Shown here: piece by piece, positions 11,361 to 23,900 of the stretch
Layout of the letters: each line of letters begins with the position of its first letter
How positions within the stretch are numbered: position 1 is the first letter of the stretch
DNA from: Cryptomeria japonica
Lineage: Eukaryota > Streptophyta > Pinopsida > Cupressales > Cupressaceae
Direction of reading: 5' to 3'
Assembly (NCBI RefSeq): GCF_030272615.1
Contig: NC_081414.1
Location: 338,996,502-339,060,501 of the forward strand
Length of the DNA stretch: 64,000 nucleotides
Translations under genes and position numbers: made by a program
The notes under the pieces: generated by a model
The model's input: only the letters and a program-made list of their open reading frames with translations
Told to the model about the DNA's origin: nothing
Database searches by the model: none

Positions 11361-14115
11361 CACCTACATTGTTGTTGTTCCCAAGTCTCGGGACCCTAAA
11401 TGCATGATGGATTTTCTGTCTATAAGTCTCTCTAATACTATTTATAAGATCATTTCTAAGGTCTTAGTGAATAGAATCAAACCTCTTCTTCCCAAGTTTA
11501 TCAGCCCTTCTAAAAAAGGCTTCGTCCTAGGTTGTCAAATCTTGGATGTGGCCATTGCCACTCATGAAATTATTCATTCCATGGACAAGAGCATATCCTT
11601 GGGTATGGCTTTTAAACTGGACATCTCAAAAGCTTATGAAAAAGTCAATTGGTGTTTCTTGTTTAAAACTCTCTCAAAACTTGGCTTTAATCCCAAACTT
11701 GTTGATATGATCCGAGAGTGTGTCTACGGTTCAGTTCTCTATCTTGGTCAATGGGGTTCCTAGGGGTTGCTTCAAAGTTGAAAAAGGTATCAGGCAAGGG
11801 GACCCCCTATCCCCCTATCTTTTTATTATGATTGCAGAGGTTTTGGGCATAAATTTTTTGAATCTGGTGGTCAATGGGAGAATACAGGGAATCAAAGTTG
11901 CTTCTACTATCCCCCCTTCTGTGATCCAACAATTTGTGGATGACACCTTCCTGTTTGGTAAATCCTTTGTGATAGAAGCTAAACACTGGAAGAACCTTCT
12001 TACTGAATATGCCTCTGCTTTAGGTCAATGTATTAACTATAATAAAAGCAATCTTTACTTTTTCAACACCCCTATTGACTTGCAGACTAAAATTCTTAAT
12101 ATTCTTGGGTGTCATTCTACCAATTTACCTGGGACCTACCTAGGTCTCCCTCTTATTGTTAAAGAGGCGACTTCGGCTTTCTAGAATACTATCATTGAAA
12201 GAATACAAAAGAAACTCACGGGCTGGAAGGGTAAATTCCTCAGTAGTGCGGGGAAGCTCTAGCTTCTTGATGCCTCCCTCTAGGGTATCCCTGTTTATTT
12301 CTTTTCCCTATTAAAAATCTCGAGCTCTATGGGGGAGAATCTTGAGAAGATTCAAAGAATCTTCCTCTAGACTGGTATGGAAGAAAAGAAACTCCTCTCA
12401 TTGGTTAATTGGGGTACTATTTGTTTGCCTAAGACTATGGACGGTCTAGGTATTACAAAGATAAATACCTTGAGCAAGGCCTTAATTGCCAAAGTGGTTT
12501 GGAACTTGGCTAAAGGGGAGGCAGATTGGTGTAACATTATCAAGGCTAAGTACTTGGAAAGGGAACAATTCTATTCCAACTTGAATTCCATTAGCCTACC
12601 TCCTGGGTCTAAATTATGGAACGACATACTCAAGCTTAGACCTATTATCAGAGAGGGACTGAAGTGGCATCTTGAAAATGAAATAAAGATCAGATTTTGG
12701 GAGGATACATAGATGGAAGATAAACCTTTGGTTGAAACACACGTCTCCCAATTAATGTACATTCTAAAGGACCAATTTGGTGATTATATTGTTGACTACA
12801 TTGTGCCGAGAAGAGGAAAGTCGAAAAACATCTCTCTGATCTTCATTGATTGGCCTGACCTCTTGCCTAAAGCTCTGGACCTTCAAGCCCTCATGCACAC
12901 AATGCAAATACCTATCTCTTTCCATGAGGATAAACTCATCTAGAAGGGAACTCAGTGTGGGGATCTCTCGGTCAGGTCTTCTTACATACAACTTTTGAGA
13001 TTCAATGGGGATACAGAATACTCGAAAAAGATTTGGAACCTGCAAATTATACCAAAGATTAATTTTTTTTGGTGAACTCTCATGCATGGAAAAGCATTGA
13101 CTCGAGATAACTTAAGGAGAAGGGGCTTCCAATTACCTAACAGGTGTATCCTCTGTAAATTTGAGGAGGAATCGATCAACCATCTTTTTATCCACTGCCC
13201 TTTCGTTAGACACTTGTGGACCATTATCCTTGAAAAATGTGGCCTCCAATGGGTTTTCCATGGTGACATACACTAGTTTGTGGATGGATGGTCATCACCT
13301 TCTCACCACCCCCTGGTTATATAGTTGTGAAAGCAGATCCGTCCTCATATATGTTGGAGTGTTTGGAAAGAAAGAAATAACAGAATCTTCAAAGATGTTG
13401 AAATCTCCCTAGACAATGTTTTTAATAGTTGCTTCAAGATGATCATGGACAATATCTCGATGACTAGATGGAAAACCCCCTCCAATGCCCCTAACTTGCC
13501 TGACTGGAGGGTTGCTGAACATTGGAAACTCCCCCCAGAGTTTAGGTTGTTCAACAACACTAAAAAGATCAACAAAAAATGACCAAATGGAAATCCCCAA
13601 GTCCCTCATGGCACAAATTGAACTTTGATGGGGTAGCCCACAATAATTGGCAATCTGAAGGTGGTGCTATAAGAGATCATCAAGGTGATCTTATCGTCGC
13701 CTACATTGGAAGCTTGAGGAACCATTCTATCAACCAAGCTAAGGGAATGGTCCTTTTATGGGGAATGAAGTTCGCCATTGCTATAGGTATTAGACAACTT
13801 GAAATTGAAGGTGATTCAAAAATAATTGTGGAGGTTGTTAGTGGAAGGAGTGCGGTGGGTTGGAAAGTGGAAGCGCTATTGATGGATATCAGAATTCTCT
13901 TAGCTAACCTTGACAGTTTCACTATCTGCCATATTTACAAAGAAGGGAATGCGGCTGCTAACTCCATGGTTGCTTACGACATGCTGCAAGAAGGCTTATG
14001 GTGTTGGAGGAATGCTGATCCACTGCCAATGGCCACCAAGGAGATCCTTGAGAGAGAAATATTAAGTGTTAATAATGTTTTTTCCCCCTCTGCTTTACCT
14101 CTTAACCATTTCTAA
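11361..14115 (+). pseudogene. LINE-1 reverse transcriptase, zf-RVT and RNase H remnant
   Basis: Would copy the LINE RNA at a nicked genomic target. It starts within RT (VVVPKSRDPKCMMDF, then ISLSNTIYKIISK); the endonuclease and ORF1 are absent. RT motifs KLDISKAYEKVNW, GIRQGDPLSPYLF and the catalytic FVDDTFLFG (near 11931-11960) are present with both Asp intact. A zf-RVT domain follows near 13080-13270 (CILCKFEEE, then INHLFIHCPF), then an RVT_3 RNase H at 13579-14115 (LNFDGVAHNN, IEGDSKIIVE, YKEGNAAANS). The frame changes near 11745 and again between 13276 and 13579. Stops at 12182, 12260, 12281, 12368, 12710 and 12941 are TAG and one at 13073 is TGA; none is TAA. Confidence 0.92.
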
Positions 14116-14466
14116 TCTGATGATGATTATAAATTTTTAAATTTTGAATTTGAAGTCGGAGCCAACCAATTACGGGATGGATATGCCATGTGGCAGCATA
14201 TGGCCTAGTCATTATTCCCAAAATAAATCAAGGGGGTTGGATAATGATTTCATTTTCTTGCAGAGTATCAATATCGGGAAAGGTAGTATATTTTTAACCA
14301 TCTAGACGAATGATATTGGTGGTGATGAAGGAAACGACTTATCTCGCCTAATCAACACTAGAAAAATTGATGGTTCACACAAGTGGAATAGATCTCAGGC
14401 TTGGGATATTCATTTAAACACGACTTGCAATAATGATGATGATTGTTGTACTACCTTATTTCATAA
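14116..14466 (+). other. LINE-1 spacer between RNase H and the extra ORF
   Basis: About 350 bp with no recognisable domain. It contains the natural end of RNase H and leads into the open frame that becomes the extra ORF. No poly-A tract is seen after RNase H, which agrees with the LINE continuing downstream. Confidence 0.45.
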
Positions 14467-14467
14467 T

Positions 14468-15858
14468 TTGTTGGGTATGTTTCTAGACTCTTCTTTGGCT
14501 CTTGAGTGGCTCTGCATTTCCATTTACCTGCTTCTCATTACTACCATTAAGTTGGAGGAAGTGGATATGGCGGGTGACAGACTAAGAATTGAACCAGATA
14601 AGACAGATGATTTCAAAGCCAAACTGACGGTTTGGTTTGTGTGCACGGAAGGAGGGATAGATAAATTCATGGAGAATATGAAAGGTAATGATGAGAGACT
14701 ATCTAAACAGTTTGTGGCTTCCTAGGTGGATAGAAGGGTCACTATGGGTGGCATTTCGTTTGAACTGAATGAGGAAGTTATAGCTTAGGCGACAGGCCTT
14801 TCCATGGAGGGATGAAAATGGAAAAAGTAGAGTCGTATCTCGGACACCACTAGTCTGAATCAATTCTTTCATGATGGTGAGAACCATGTGAAGCGAGCTA
14901 GTGGGTTCAATCGTGAGGAGCTTCCACCGCCATGGGACGAGGTGTGCTACATCATTATGAAATATTTTACCCTCGAAGGGTGATATGGGGTTTTCTACTA
15001 CTACCATCTCCCTTTTCTCAACCATCTTAGGAATAGGGATCTTATTTCTATTCTATTTTTTCTATTGCATTCTATGGTTGCTAATGTGAAAGATGTTGCT
15101 AAAGCAAAGAAGAAAAATAACGATTATACTATTCTCCATCAAGGTCTTATCCTTCGCCTATATAGTTTCCACTTGGCTCTGTGCCCTCCCCGCATGATTT
15201 TTGTTCAAAATATGCTTGAAAGTCAGTCCCTACCCATGGCCACTGCTAATCCTAAAAAAAACCTACTCTTTTGCTTGAACTTGGCTCCCCTAGCAAGAAA
15301 AGCAAAAAATGTGCCTGCCACTTGGAAGACTATAAACCCTTTGAACCCAAGAAGGTGAAGATTAACAAATTGACTCTGATGTGGAGATCACTGATGAAGC
15401 TAACACCCCCCGTCGCTCTGTGAGACTAACATCCAAACACCTTAAAAAATGATAAACCCTTAAAGGACCCCTCCTCATCCCATGACATGGGTGATTCTGA
15501 GAATGCGGGAGATGATACCAACCCCTTTGACAAAGTGACCTCGTCCCACTCCACCTCGGCCCCTCATCCTACAAATTCTACCCATATCTCTGAAAGGCCT
15601 AACAACTATGTGAACCTGACTGTTGACCCCAATTCCTGAGCCAATTCTCCTTCCCCTACCCTTAGGATCGAGAATATGGTTATGGTGGAGGAAGTAGATG
15701 ACAAGCTGATGGAATTGGAAAAAAAAGTGGATGCCATGAATGAGAAAATGCCAGAAATTGTCAACAGAGTGGAATTCACTGAAAAAAGGCTCCATGAGGT
15801 CACCAGGTTCGCACTAAAAGTCATGCACAACTATGAGACCACCCTTTGTCTTTTGCAG
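14468..15858 (+). pseudogene. Unknown extra ORF of LINE-1, 5' part (split by element A)
   Basis: I do not recognise this protein. One frame runs from about 14468 to 15358, with a possible ATG at 14567 (MAGDRLRIEPDKTDD). Landmarks are KLTVWFVCTEGG, ISFELNEEVIA, TGLSMEG, EELPPPWDEVCYIIMKYFT and ILHQGLILRLYSF. It is broken by TAG at 14723 and four more TAG/TGA codons, several preceding residues that suggest lost Gln, Arg or Trp. After one or more frame changes an acidic, Ser/Thr-rich linker and a coiled coil (VDDKLMELEKKVDAMNEKM, then EKRLHEV) follow at 15450-15858. The last codon, CAG at 15856-15858, continues in frame at 62785. Its place inside the LINE TSDs means it was mobilised with the LINE, either as a native ORF or as a 3'-transduced gene fragment. 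Confidence 0.65.
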
Positions 15859-18175
15859 TGTAATGTCCGCCAAAATGCCCTAAAGAAATACACTAACTAA
15901 CATGCAAAAATAGAGATAACAATTTTTTTAACATCATATAAACTAATGCAACATATATAAACTACTCATATGCATTTAACAATCTTTAACACTCAACATA
16001 CAATTACACATCATAGACATAACATACAAACCACAATACGCAAACGGAAATAGAATACAATAATCATCTACCTTCCCTAGGGTATCTCAATGCCATAACT
16101 TAAACTAACCACTTATCCATTTCTAAACATGATAACATATTTATTTTCATAATCCAAATGCAATCTAACTTACTATCGTTAATTCCTTGCACAATACCAT
16201 ACACAAATTCATTACTTTATCCTAGCATGATTTATGTTTACTCTAATCTTCCCATTAAGTTCATTTTAAAGCACCAATACCAAATGTTCCTAAACCCAAC
16301 CAATCATTTCCTTAAGCATAACATACTCATATCAATACCAATTACCACACCATTTAACAATAGCAATGTGAACTAATTACATCATCTAAATACAAGTACA
16401 CATCCATATTTCAATGTCAATATTTTCAATTAATGAATCATTCTCTAGATATACATAATGCATCATTTTCCCTAATATCATCTACTAGATACATCAGTAC
16501 AATGTCTTCACAACAATGAGAAAATCTCTCAAATACAATCACATATACATGTCTAATGAATCATGATCAATAGGTTGCTTCAAATATCCATCCACGAACT
16601 GAAGAGATAAGAGATCCACATCCACACAAGCATCCAAGAGAAGCATTCACTGAAGAACATCCTAATGGAAGAAAGGTACCAACCACCCAACCATGTTTAA
16701 CCAAAGGAACCACCCAACCATGCTAGGAGATGACACAAGATCCCACACACACTCTAGATCTACATTGACACCTATCAACCAAAGAGGAAACAACTCTAAC
16801 ATGACCAAGGAGAAACATACCAAACAACCAAGAGAACCTCCAAAGGCAACTCAACAACAAGACATAAGGAACTAAGATCAACATGTAGGGAAAGAGTCTC
16901 CTCACATGCTACCACAAAGGATACACATGCGAAACCATTTCAACCTTTGAGGAAATCAAGGGAGTTTGGTTTACCCAGTTACCAGATCTTCTACCTCACT
17001 CTGGTATCCGATCCATGAGATAGGAACCACAAAACATATTTATTATATTTCTTAAATGAGTTGCTACTACCTAAGATTAATTAAAGGATTTAACCTCCAA
17101 TGAGCTATCCAAACAATCTAGACCTCGACTATCTTACTCAAGAATCCTAGCAATCTATTTCTCGTGACCTCAACATACTCATGGAAGCCCACTCCCCCTA
17201 CTCAAACAATAAAGCTCACAAACCAAAATCCGGCTACCCAAGATAGAACATCATAAATACACATGACACATATACTATTTGAAAAGTACAAATTTTGATA
17301 TTGGTGGTCGAGAGGTTAGAAACCCTGACCTCCCTGTTCCACACTTTCCTCTCTACCATTACAGGTATGGATTTTATTCCGAAATTATTTTCCCATTTTC
17401 TAAAGTTAAATCACAGTTTAAGTTTTATGTAAGGAAATATTTTATAAGCCAACTATAGAAAAGTATTAATAAATTATTTTTCCCAAATTCCCAAGAATAC
17501 ATGGAGAAGAAAATATTTTCCAAATTAAAAATGCGGAAGTAAGAACCTCCAACCTGGTAATACGCAGAAACAAGAATTTGATGAAAAAAATCCACAAGCT
17601 AAGCAATCCAAATTCCTTCAAAGATCCAAAATCCAACTGCAGCAACATGCATTCGAAAAACCCACCTTGCGATAGAAAACTCGAGAAAATGCTAACTTGA
17701 CATCATACTTAGGAAGCCAAATAAATAGAAAATTAAACTAAAACTATAGAAAATCCTGACCAATTGAAATATTATAAAATAATATATTTTTTACCTACCC
17801 ATCTCAAAACCAAGGTAAGAATAGTAAAATATTATTTACTTTACTTACCCAAAAATATAACCAATAAAATAATAGGGTAGGTAGAAAGAATCTACCAAGC
17901 AATCCAAGAGAGTAAAAAGAGAATAATGGTAATAACTCATAAAATCATGGGCACAAATAATTATAAAATCCCAATAATAAATAAATAAGTCAAGGCTATA
18001 TTAACTTAAAGCCATAATAATAAATCAAAGGCTATTTATATAAATAAATATTCTAATGAATAATAAAGCCTTTCCTTACCAAATGATGATATTAATATTA
18101 ATTTATCAACACTTATTATTTAATATTATACCAACTATCTATTTAATTAATTATTATAAACTATATTAATCTTTT
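15859..18175 (-). repeat. Element A 3' LTR, first segment
   Basis: Non-coding and AT-rich. From about 16780 to 17086 it matches 42460-42753 (shared ATGTAGGGAAAGAGT and TCAAGGGAGTTTGGTTTAC). From about 17660 to the LINE-2 insertion it matches 57908-58737 (shared TAGGAAGCCAAATAAATAG-type phrases). Positions 15859-16780 have no counterpart in the right copy, so that part of the right LTR is deleted. It contains the unoccupied site of the SINE found at 58336-58620. Confidence 0.72.
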
Positions 18176-18195
18176 ATTTTAATTTAACATTATTA

Positions 18196-18779
18196 TTATT
18201 ATTATTTTTTATTAGTAAGAGGCCGAAGCCAAGAATTTTATTAACCATAATTTAAAGCTTACATTACTCCACTCGAGCGGGCATCGGTAGGAAAGAGTGG
18301 AGGCGAGAAAACCTTCGGCCTTGCCCGAGACCATAGTCCAGAAAGTTCCTTTAGTTATTACATATATGAACAAATTTAGAACAATACAGTAGCACCTCAG
18401 GCTAAGGGTGAACATCTGGGAAGATATATTCTTTCCCTTACAAGCCCTAATTACCATGAACAAATATCATTGTTTTCCTTGTGCTCGAAGAATGACCATT
18501 GGTTGCATGTAATTGATAGCCTATTTAGCACAACTGTCATCCTTTCACTTGGTAAAGATGGCTTCGCTCCTTCTGCAAGGTTAGTTTCAAAACACTTGCC
18601 AAGCTTGTTAGCAACATTTAATTTTCTATTTCAGATAATGAAAATTTGACTTCCATACAAGGATTCTTCTACAGTAATTGGAACTGTCAATCCAACACCT
18701 TATCATAGAAGTGAAAACAGAAAATGATTTACCAAAAAAGTTAGGCCTTGATGAGCTTAAAAAGGGACTAATCAAAAGC
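18196..18779 (-). other. LINE-2 3' terminal region
   Basis: Read on the minus strand it ends TTCGGCCTCTTACTAATAAA followed by TAA repeats, a typical plant L1-like 3' end. No gene seen; the open frame at 18212-18463 has no motif. Confidence 0.6.
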
Positions 18780-20350
18780 ACTATTTTACATCGATAGAAG
18801 GTATGTCAAAGAAGCCACCATAGGTTCCATCGATGAAGGAATTTCAACGATGCCAATGAAGAAGCTATATAATGAGGAGCCTTTATTGATAAACTAAAAG
18901 ATCGATAAGACAGTTGTGAATTCCTATCGAAAACAGGGTTTCGATGAACCGATGAAGGATTTCATCGGCACGACCATGAACACATGAGGAAATCTTTCGA
19001 TGAATATAAGGAGATCGATGAGACCTCAAAGCTTATCGACGATAATGATGGTTTCATCAAAAAAGGGTAACATCGAAGAAACCTATCAATGTTTCATCGA
19101 TAAGATGATATATCAGGGAGACTTAGGCCTCGGTGAACTTCAAAAGGGACTTATCGAAAGAGCTATTTTCATCAATAGAGGAAATGTCGATGAAACTAGA
19201 GGAGGTTTCATCGATGAAGCAAGGGTTTCGATGAGCGGATGAAGGATTTCATCGACACAAACATGAACATGAGGAAAGATTTTGATGAATATAAGGAGAT
19301 CGATTAGGCCTCAAAGCTTATCGACGATAATGATGGTTTCATCAAAAAAGGGTAACATCGAAGAAACATATCAATGTTTCATCGATAAGATGATATATCG
19401 GGAAGACTTAGGCCTTGCTGAACTTCAAAAGGGGCTTATCGAAAGAGATATTTTCATCGATGGAGAATAAGTCGATGAAACTAAAGGAGGTTTCATCAAT
19501 GAAGCATGGTTGTCAAAGAAACTAAGGTATTGGTGGGACATGAAAAGAATTCACCAAAGGAGATAGATCTACCGAAACAATGAGATTGAAGAAACTGGGG
19601 AGAGTTTCATCGATAGGATTTTTTGAGAGAAGAATGGTGTTGAAGAGATACTAAAGTTATTGACCGACAAGGCTCGTTCCATCAAAAGTCACAAGGTTGA
19701 TAAAACATAAGAGATTTTCATTGAGAACATGCCATCGGTTAAAACAAAAAGTCGAAGGAAAATATTATTCTATCACCAACATAAGGAATTTCATCGATGC
19801 CACTGCATAAGATGGATGATGAGTAACCGTTATCAATAAGCTTAAAGATCGATGAGACAGTTGGGATTCCTATCGAAAAATAGGGTTTCGATGAACCGAA
19901 GGAGGGTTACATCGCCACAGAGATGAAAGGCCAAGCTTTCGATAAAAATAAGGCAATCGGTGAAACCCCAAAGCTCATATACGATAATGCTGGTTTCATT
20001 GAAACAAAGGTAACATCAATGAAACAAGGTGTGGTAGACGGTGATAGTTTCATCGACAAACAGAAGGTTGATAAAACATAAGATATTTTCATCGATACCA
20101 TGCCATCGATAAAACCAAAAGGTCGAAGGAAGATATACTCCATTCACCGACATAAGGATTTCATCGATGCCAAAGCAAAAGCATCGATGGAGCATTACAT
20201 CAACGATCACAAAAGGTGAAGATATCAGTGAAAAGAGGAGATCGATGAAACCACAGGGCTCATTTGACGATAACGATGGTTTCAATGAAACAGGGTATGA
20301 CATTTCGAAGGGAGATAAAGTGATGCCCTCAAAGAGTATGAAACTAAGAA
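18780..20350. repeat. Degenerate repeat array dominated by ATCGAT palindromes
   Basis: About 1.6 kb in which TTTCATCGAT, ATCGATGAAAC and close variants recur dozens of times on both strands; GTTTCATCGATGAAAC is the palindrome they approximate. Superimposed on this is a longer tandem period. Units starting GGGTTTCGATGA at 18936 and at 19223 are 287 bp apart and very similar, and a more diverged unit with the same order starts near 19887. Open frames in the array on both strands are a by-product of the repeated motif, not genes. It lies within the LINE-2 3' extension; whether it came with the LINE or was inserted later is unclear. Confidence 0.8.
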
Positions 20351-20457
20351 TTTATGAACATGAGAGAAGGCATAAATACCTTTAGATAAATGAAGAGATG
20401 GATAAGTCCCAGATAATCCATGAAGGATCTTGGGTTGCAAGAATGTGGGGTAAAGCC

Positions 20458-20460
<3 letters not shown>

Positions 20461-20492
<32 letters not shown>
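20461..20492. repeat. (AT)16 microsatellite
   Basis: Sixteen uninterrupted AT units, followed by AAGAATATATAT. Confidence 0.95.
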
Positions 20493-20495
<3 letters not shown>

Positions 20496-20909
20496 AATAT
20501 ATATGCCAATTATAGACTGTAGTATGAGGATGGATGACTGAATCAAGGTGAGGGTTTTGTAATGAGAGAACCCAGATAAGTATATACCAAAATATTAGAC
20601 AAGGGGCCTTTCCTTAGGCTGAAGGATGGATGACTAAATGGATGTGAAGGAGAGGACTAAAAATATATGATTGAATTTAAGTTTTACTGATTATATCTAA
20701 CAATGGGTTGAGCCTAACTACCCGAGTTAAAGTCTGGGAGACCAGATATATGGGCATATTGAAACTGAATGTATGTCTGAGTATCTATTCAAAAATACAG
20801 GGGTAGGAAGAGGGGAAAATAATGGGGATAAAACAGAGAAACAATAGGGGATGAAAGGAAAAACATGCTAATGATAACTTAGGACACAAAAACCAAAGAG
20901 GAAAATACC

Positions 20910-23900
20910 TTAAGGTGGCACAGACAGGAAATTGGTGCCATTGGCTCCCAAGTTGGCCAACTCATTTGCTCTTTTATTACCCTCCCTATAAATATGATTG
21001 ACTGTACACCTATCAAAATCTTTGCATAAGTCAAGAGATTTTGATAGCAAAGTATTTAGTCACCAATTAGGAATACTGCCTTTCCTAAGAGCATTGACAA
21101 TTATAGCCGAGTCTCCTTCAATTTCCAAGTTCTTAACTCCTAGTTTCCTACATAAATGCAGACCCTCCACCAGGGCCTTAAGTTCAGCCCAAATGTTGGT
21201 GTTGATGCCTACCGGAGAGGCAAAGGTTGCAAGTTCCTTGGCTTCCCAATTTTGGACAACACAGCTTATCCCTACTTGCCCTAGATTGCCACGAGAAGCC
21301 CCATCAAAGTTAAGCTTCATCCACCCTTCACCTGGGGGCTGCCATTTGCATGCAGCTCTTGAACAAAGACTTGCAATAGGTCCCTCTCCTACAAAGGAAG
21401 GAAAGGATAAGCCATCCCAATGATTTTTCATCTTTTCATCCCAATAAGTGATAGAAGCATTCTTCAATGTGCCTGATGACAGTCGGTTGTTCATGAGCTC
21501 AGTGATAGCTGACTCTATCCTGTTAATGATTCTAGGAACCTCTAGTTTTTCATTTTTAAAGAGATGTCTATTTCTCTCCTTCCATAGTTCCCATATAATG
21601 GAATAAGGAAGAGTTTTCCAAAGACCTTCAAAGAGAAAGCCACGCCTGAGGAAAGGCCATGCCTTGATAATTCCAAAGATGGTGTGGGGGAAGGCTATAG
21701 ACCAATCAAGTTTGTTGGTGAACCAGATCCAACATTTGTGAGCAAAGGGGTAGTTAAGGAGGATATGATTGGTGTCTTCCTTGTCTGCCTCACAAAGAGG
21801 ACATCTACTAGGGCCCTCATACCCCATTCTTCTAAATTTGTCCACAGTTAGGAGCTTGTTCTAAACTGCAAGCCAGGAGAAGATACCTACCTTAGGCAGA
21901 CAATACTTATCCTAGCAAAGTTTCAAAGGAAGCTCAGTCATAGGTCTTAAAAATGATTTGGAAATAAGAGAGTACCCATCCTTGGAGTTGTATTCTCCTC
22001 TGAGGGAGCCATCCTGGATGAGCTTGTCCTCATTTTAACCTAAGGCTATGTTCCTTGATTTGAGAATTGCCATAAGTTTTTGTTTATCCTTTACCGGGAT
22101 ATCCTCATCCTCCTTCTCAATGCATTGCCAGCCCGCCCCATCTTTTGAAGGGGAGATATAGTTGTTTAACAGGGAACCTCTATGAGATTCAAGAAGGATA
22201 CGAGTGGCACCAAAGTCATGGATATTATCAATAGCCTTATATATCCTCTCCATGAATCTAACCAGAAAAGGGCTTTATCCCTGGACCCCAGGTTCCAAGT
22301 AAATCTGTATGAGATAATCTTCTTACAGTCTAGCATAAAATTCCATAGGTAGGACCCTCTAGGAGGGTTGGTTTCTCTAAAGATTTGGATAGGATTCCCT
22401 CCATTAAGGTATTTGTGGTGCAGCAAGCAAGCCCATTTAAGGTGGGGGGTTCTAAACATCCTCCAAACCAACTTGGCCCCCAAGGCTTTGCCCTGATCAC
22501 GAAGGTTTTTAATGCTAATTACTCCTTCCTCTTTAGGTTTGCATATCTTGTCCCAGGATATTAGTGATATTTTACGATTATCATTAGCACCTTGCTAGAA
22601 GAAAGTCCTAACATGCTTGTTAAGCTCTGTAAGTTTAGAAGAAGATAAATGTTGACAAGAGAGCTGGTAAATGGGCATAGTTGACAAGACCAATCTAACC
22701 AAGGTTCCTCTACTTGCCGATGAGAGCCATTTTTCTTTCCAAGTGTTAATCCTAGACTTAGTTTTATCCACCAAGTTGTCCCACAATTTTGAGGGTCTTC
22801 GACCCTTGTCAAGGGGAATGCCTAGGTATTTGCAAGGAAGAGTTCCTTCACTAATCTCCAGGACATTTCTGATCACATTCCCTTAGGAGGGGTCTATGTT
22901 GAACATAAAAATAACAGACTTGGCTAGATTCACCTCTTGACCTGAGGCTAGCATATAGGAATTAAGGATGCCTTTGAAGGTGCTCGCTTCTCTTACACTT
23001 CCCTGCCCAAAAAGCATCGTGTTGTTGACAAATTGTTGGTGGGTAAAGGGGGGGAGGCCACTGGTGATGGGGATTCCTTGGATCCCACCTTCCTCTTTTT
23101 CCTTAGAGATGGATCTACCTAGGGCTTCAGCCATGATGATGAAGCGGAAGGGGGACATAGGATCTCCTTGCCTAAGCCCTCTTGAGCTGCTGAAGAAGCC
23201 TTCCGGGGAACCATTAACCAAGATTGAGAATTTGGGGGCGGATATACATTCAAAGATTAGGTTGATCTAGGATTTGGAGAATCCAAAGGCCTCCAAGCAT
23301 TTGCATAGAAATTGCCAATCAATTTTTTCGTAAGCTTCCCTTATGTCTAATTTAACTAGCATACTAGGAGCCCTGTTGAGCTTTACCGAGTGAATGGCCT
23401 CTTGGGATATAATAACCCCATCATAGATTGATCTATCTTCTACAAAGCTGGTTTGTTCTTCGCTAATGATAATGGGGAGAATATTCTGGAGTCTAGCTGC
23501 AAGGGTTTTGGTTAAGAGTTTGTACAGAGTGTTGCAGAGGGCTATTGGTCTGAAGTCATTAAAGCTTTCAGGATTAGCTTTTTTGGGGATGAGAACTAAG
23601 AAGGTGTTGTTGATTTCTTTGAGAATCTTACCAGAGTTCCTGATACCTTCTAAGGCGTCTGTAATCTCTGTCCCCATAAAACCCCAACATTTTTGGAAAA
23701 AGCTTGTGGGGAAGCCATCCGGGCCTGGGAACTTGTCGAGATTCATCTTCATAAGGACGGATTTAACCTCCTCCTCAAAGAATTTCTTTGACAAAATTTT
23801 GTTGTGGTTATCATTAATGAGTTTTGGAAGATTTTTGGTTATATCAAGTTGGCCTCTAAGGTTGGAGCCTTCAATATTATTTAAGATTTTATCAAAAAAC

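Noticed and set aside
19000-20385. Several open frames on both strands in the ATCGAT array, some with repeated peptide phrases
   Set aside because: The repeated palindromic motif generates stop-free stretches on both strands; the similar peptides reflect the 287-bp repeat, not a protein family.
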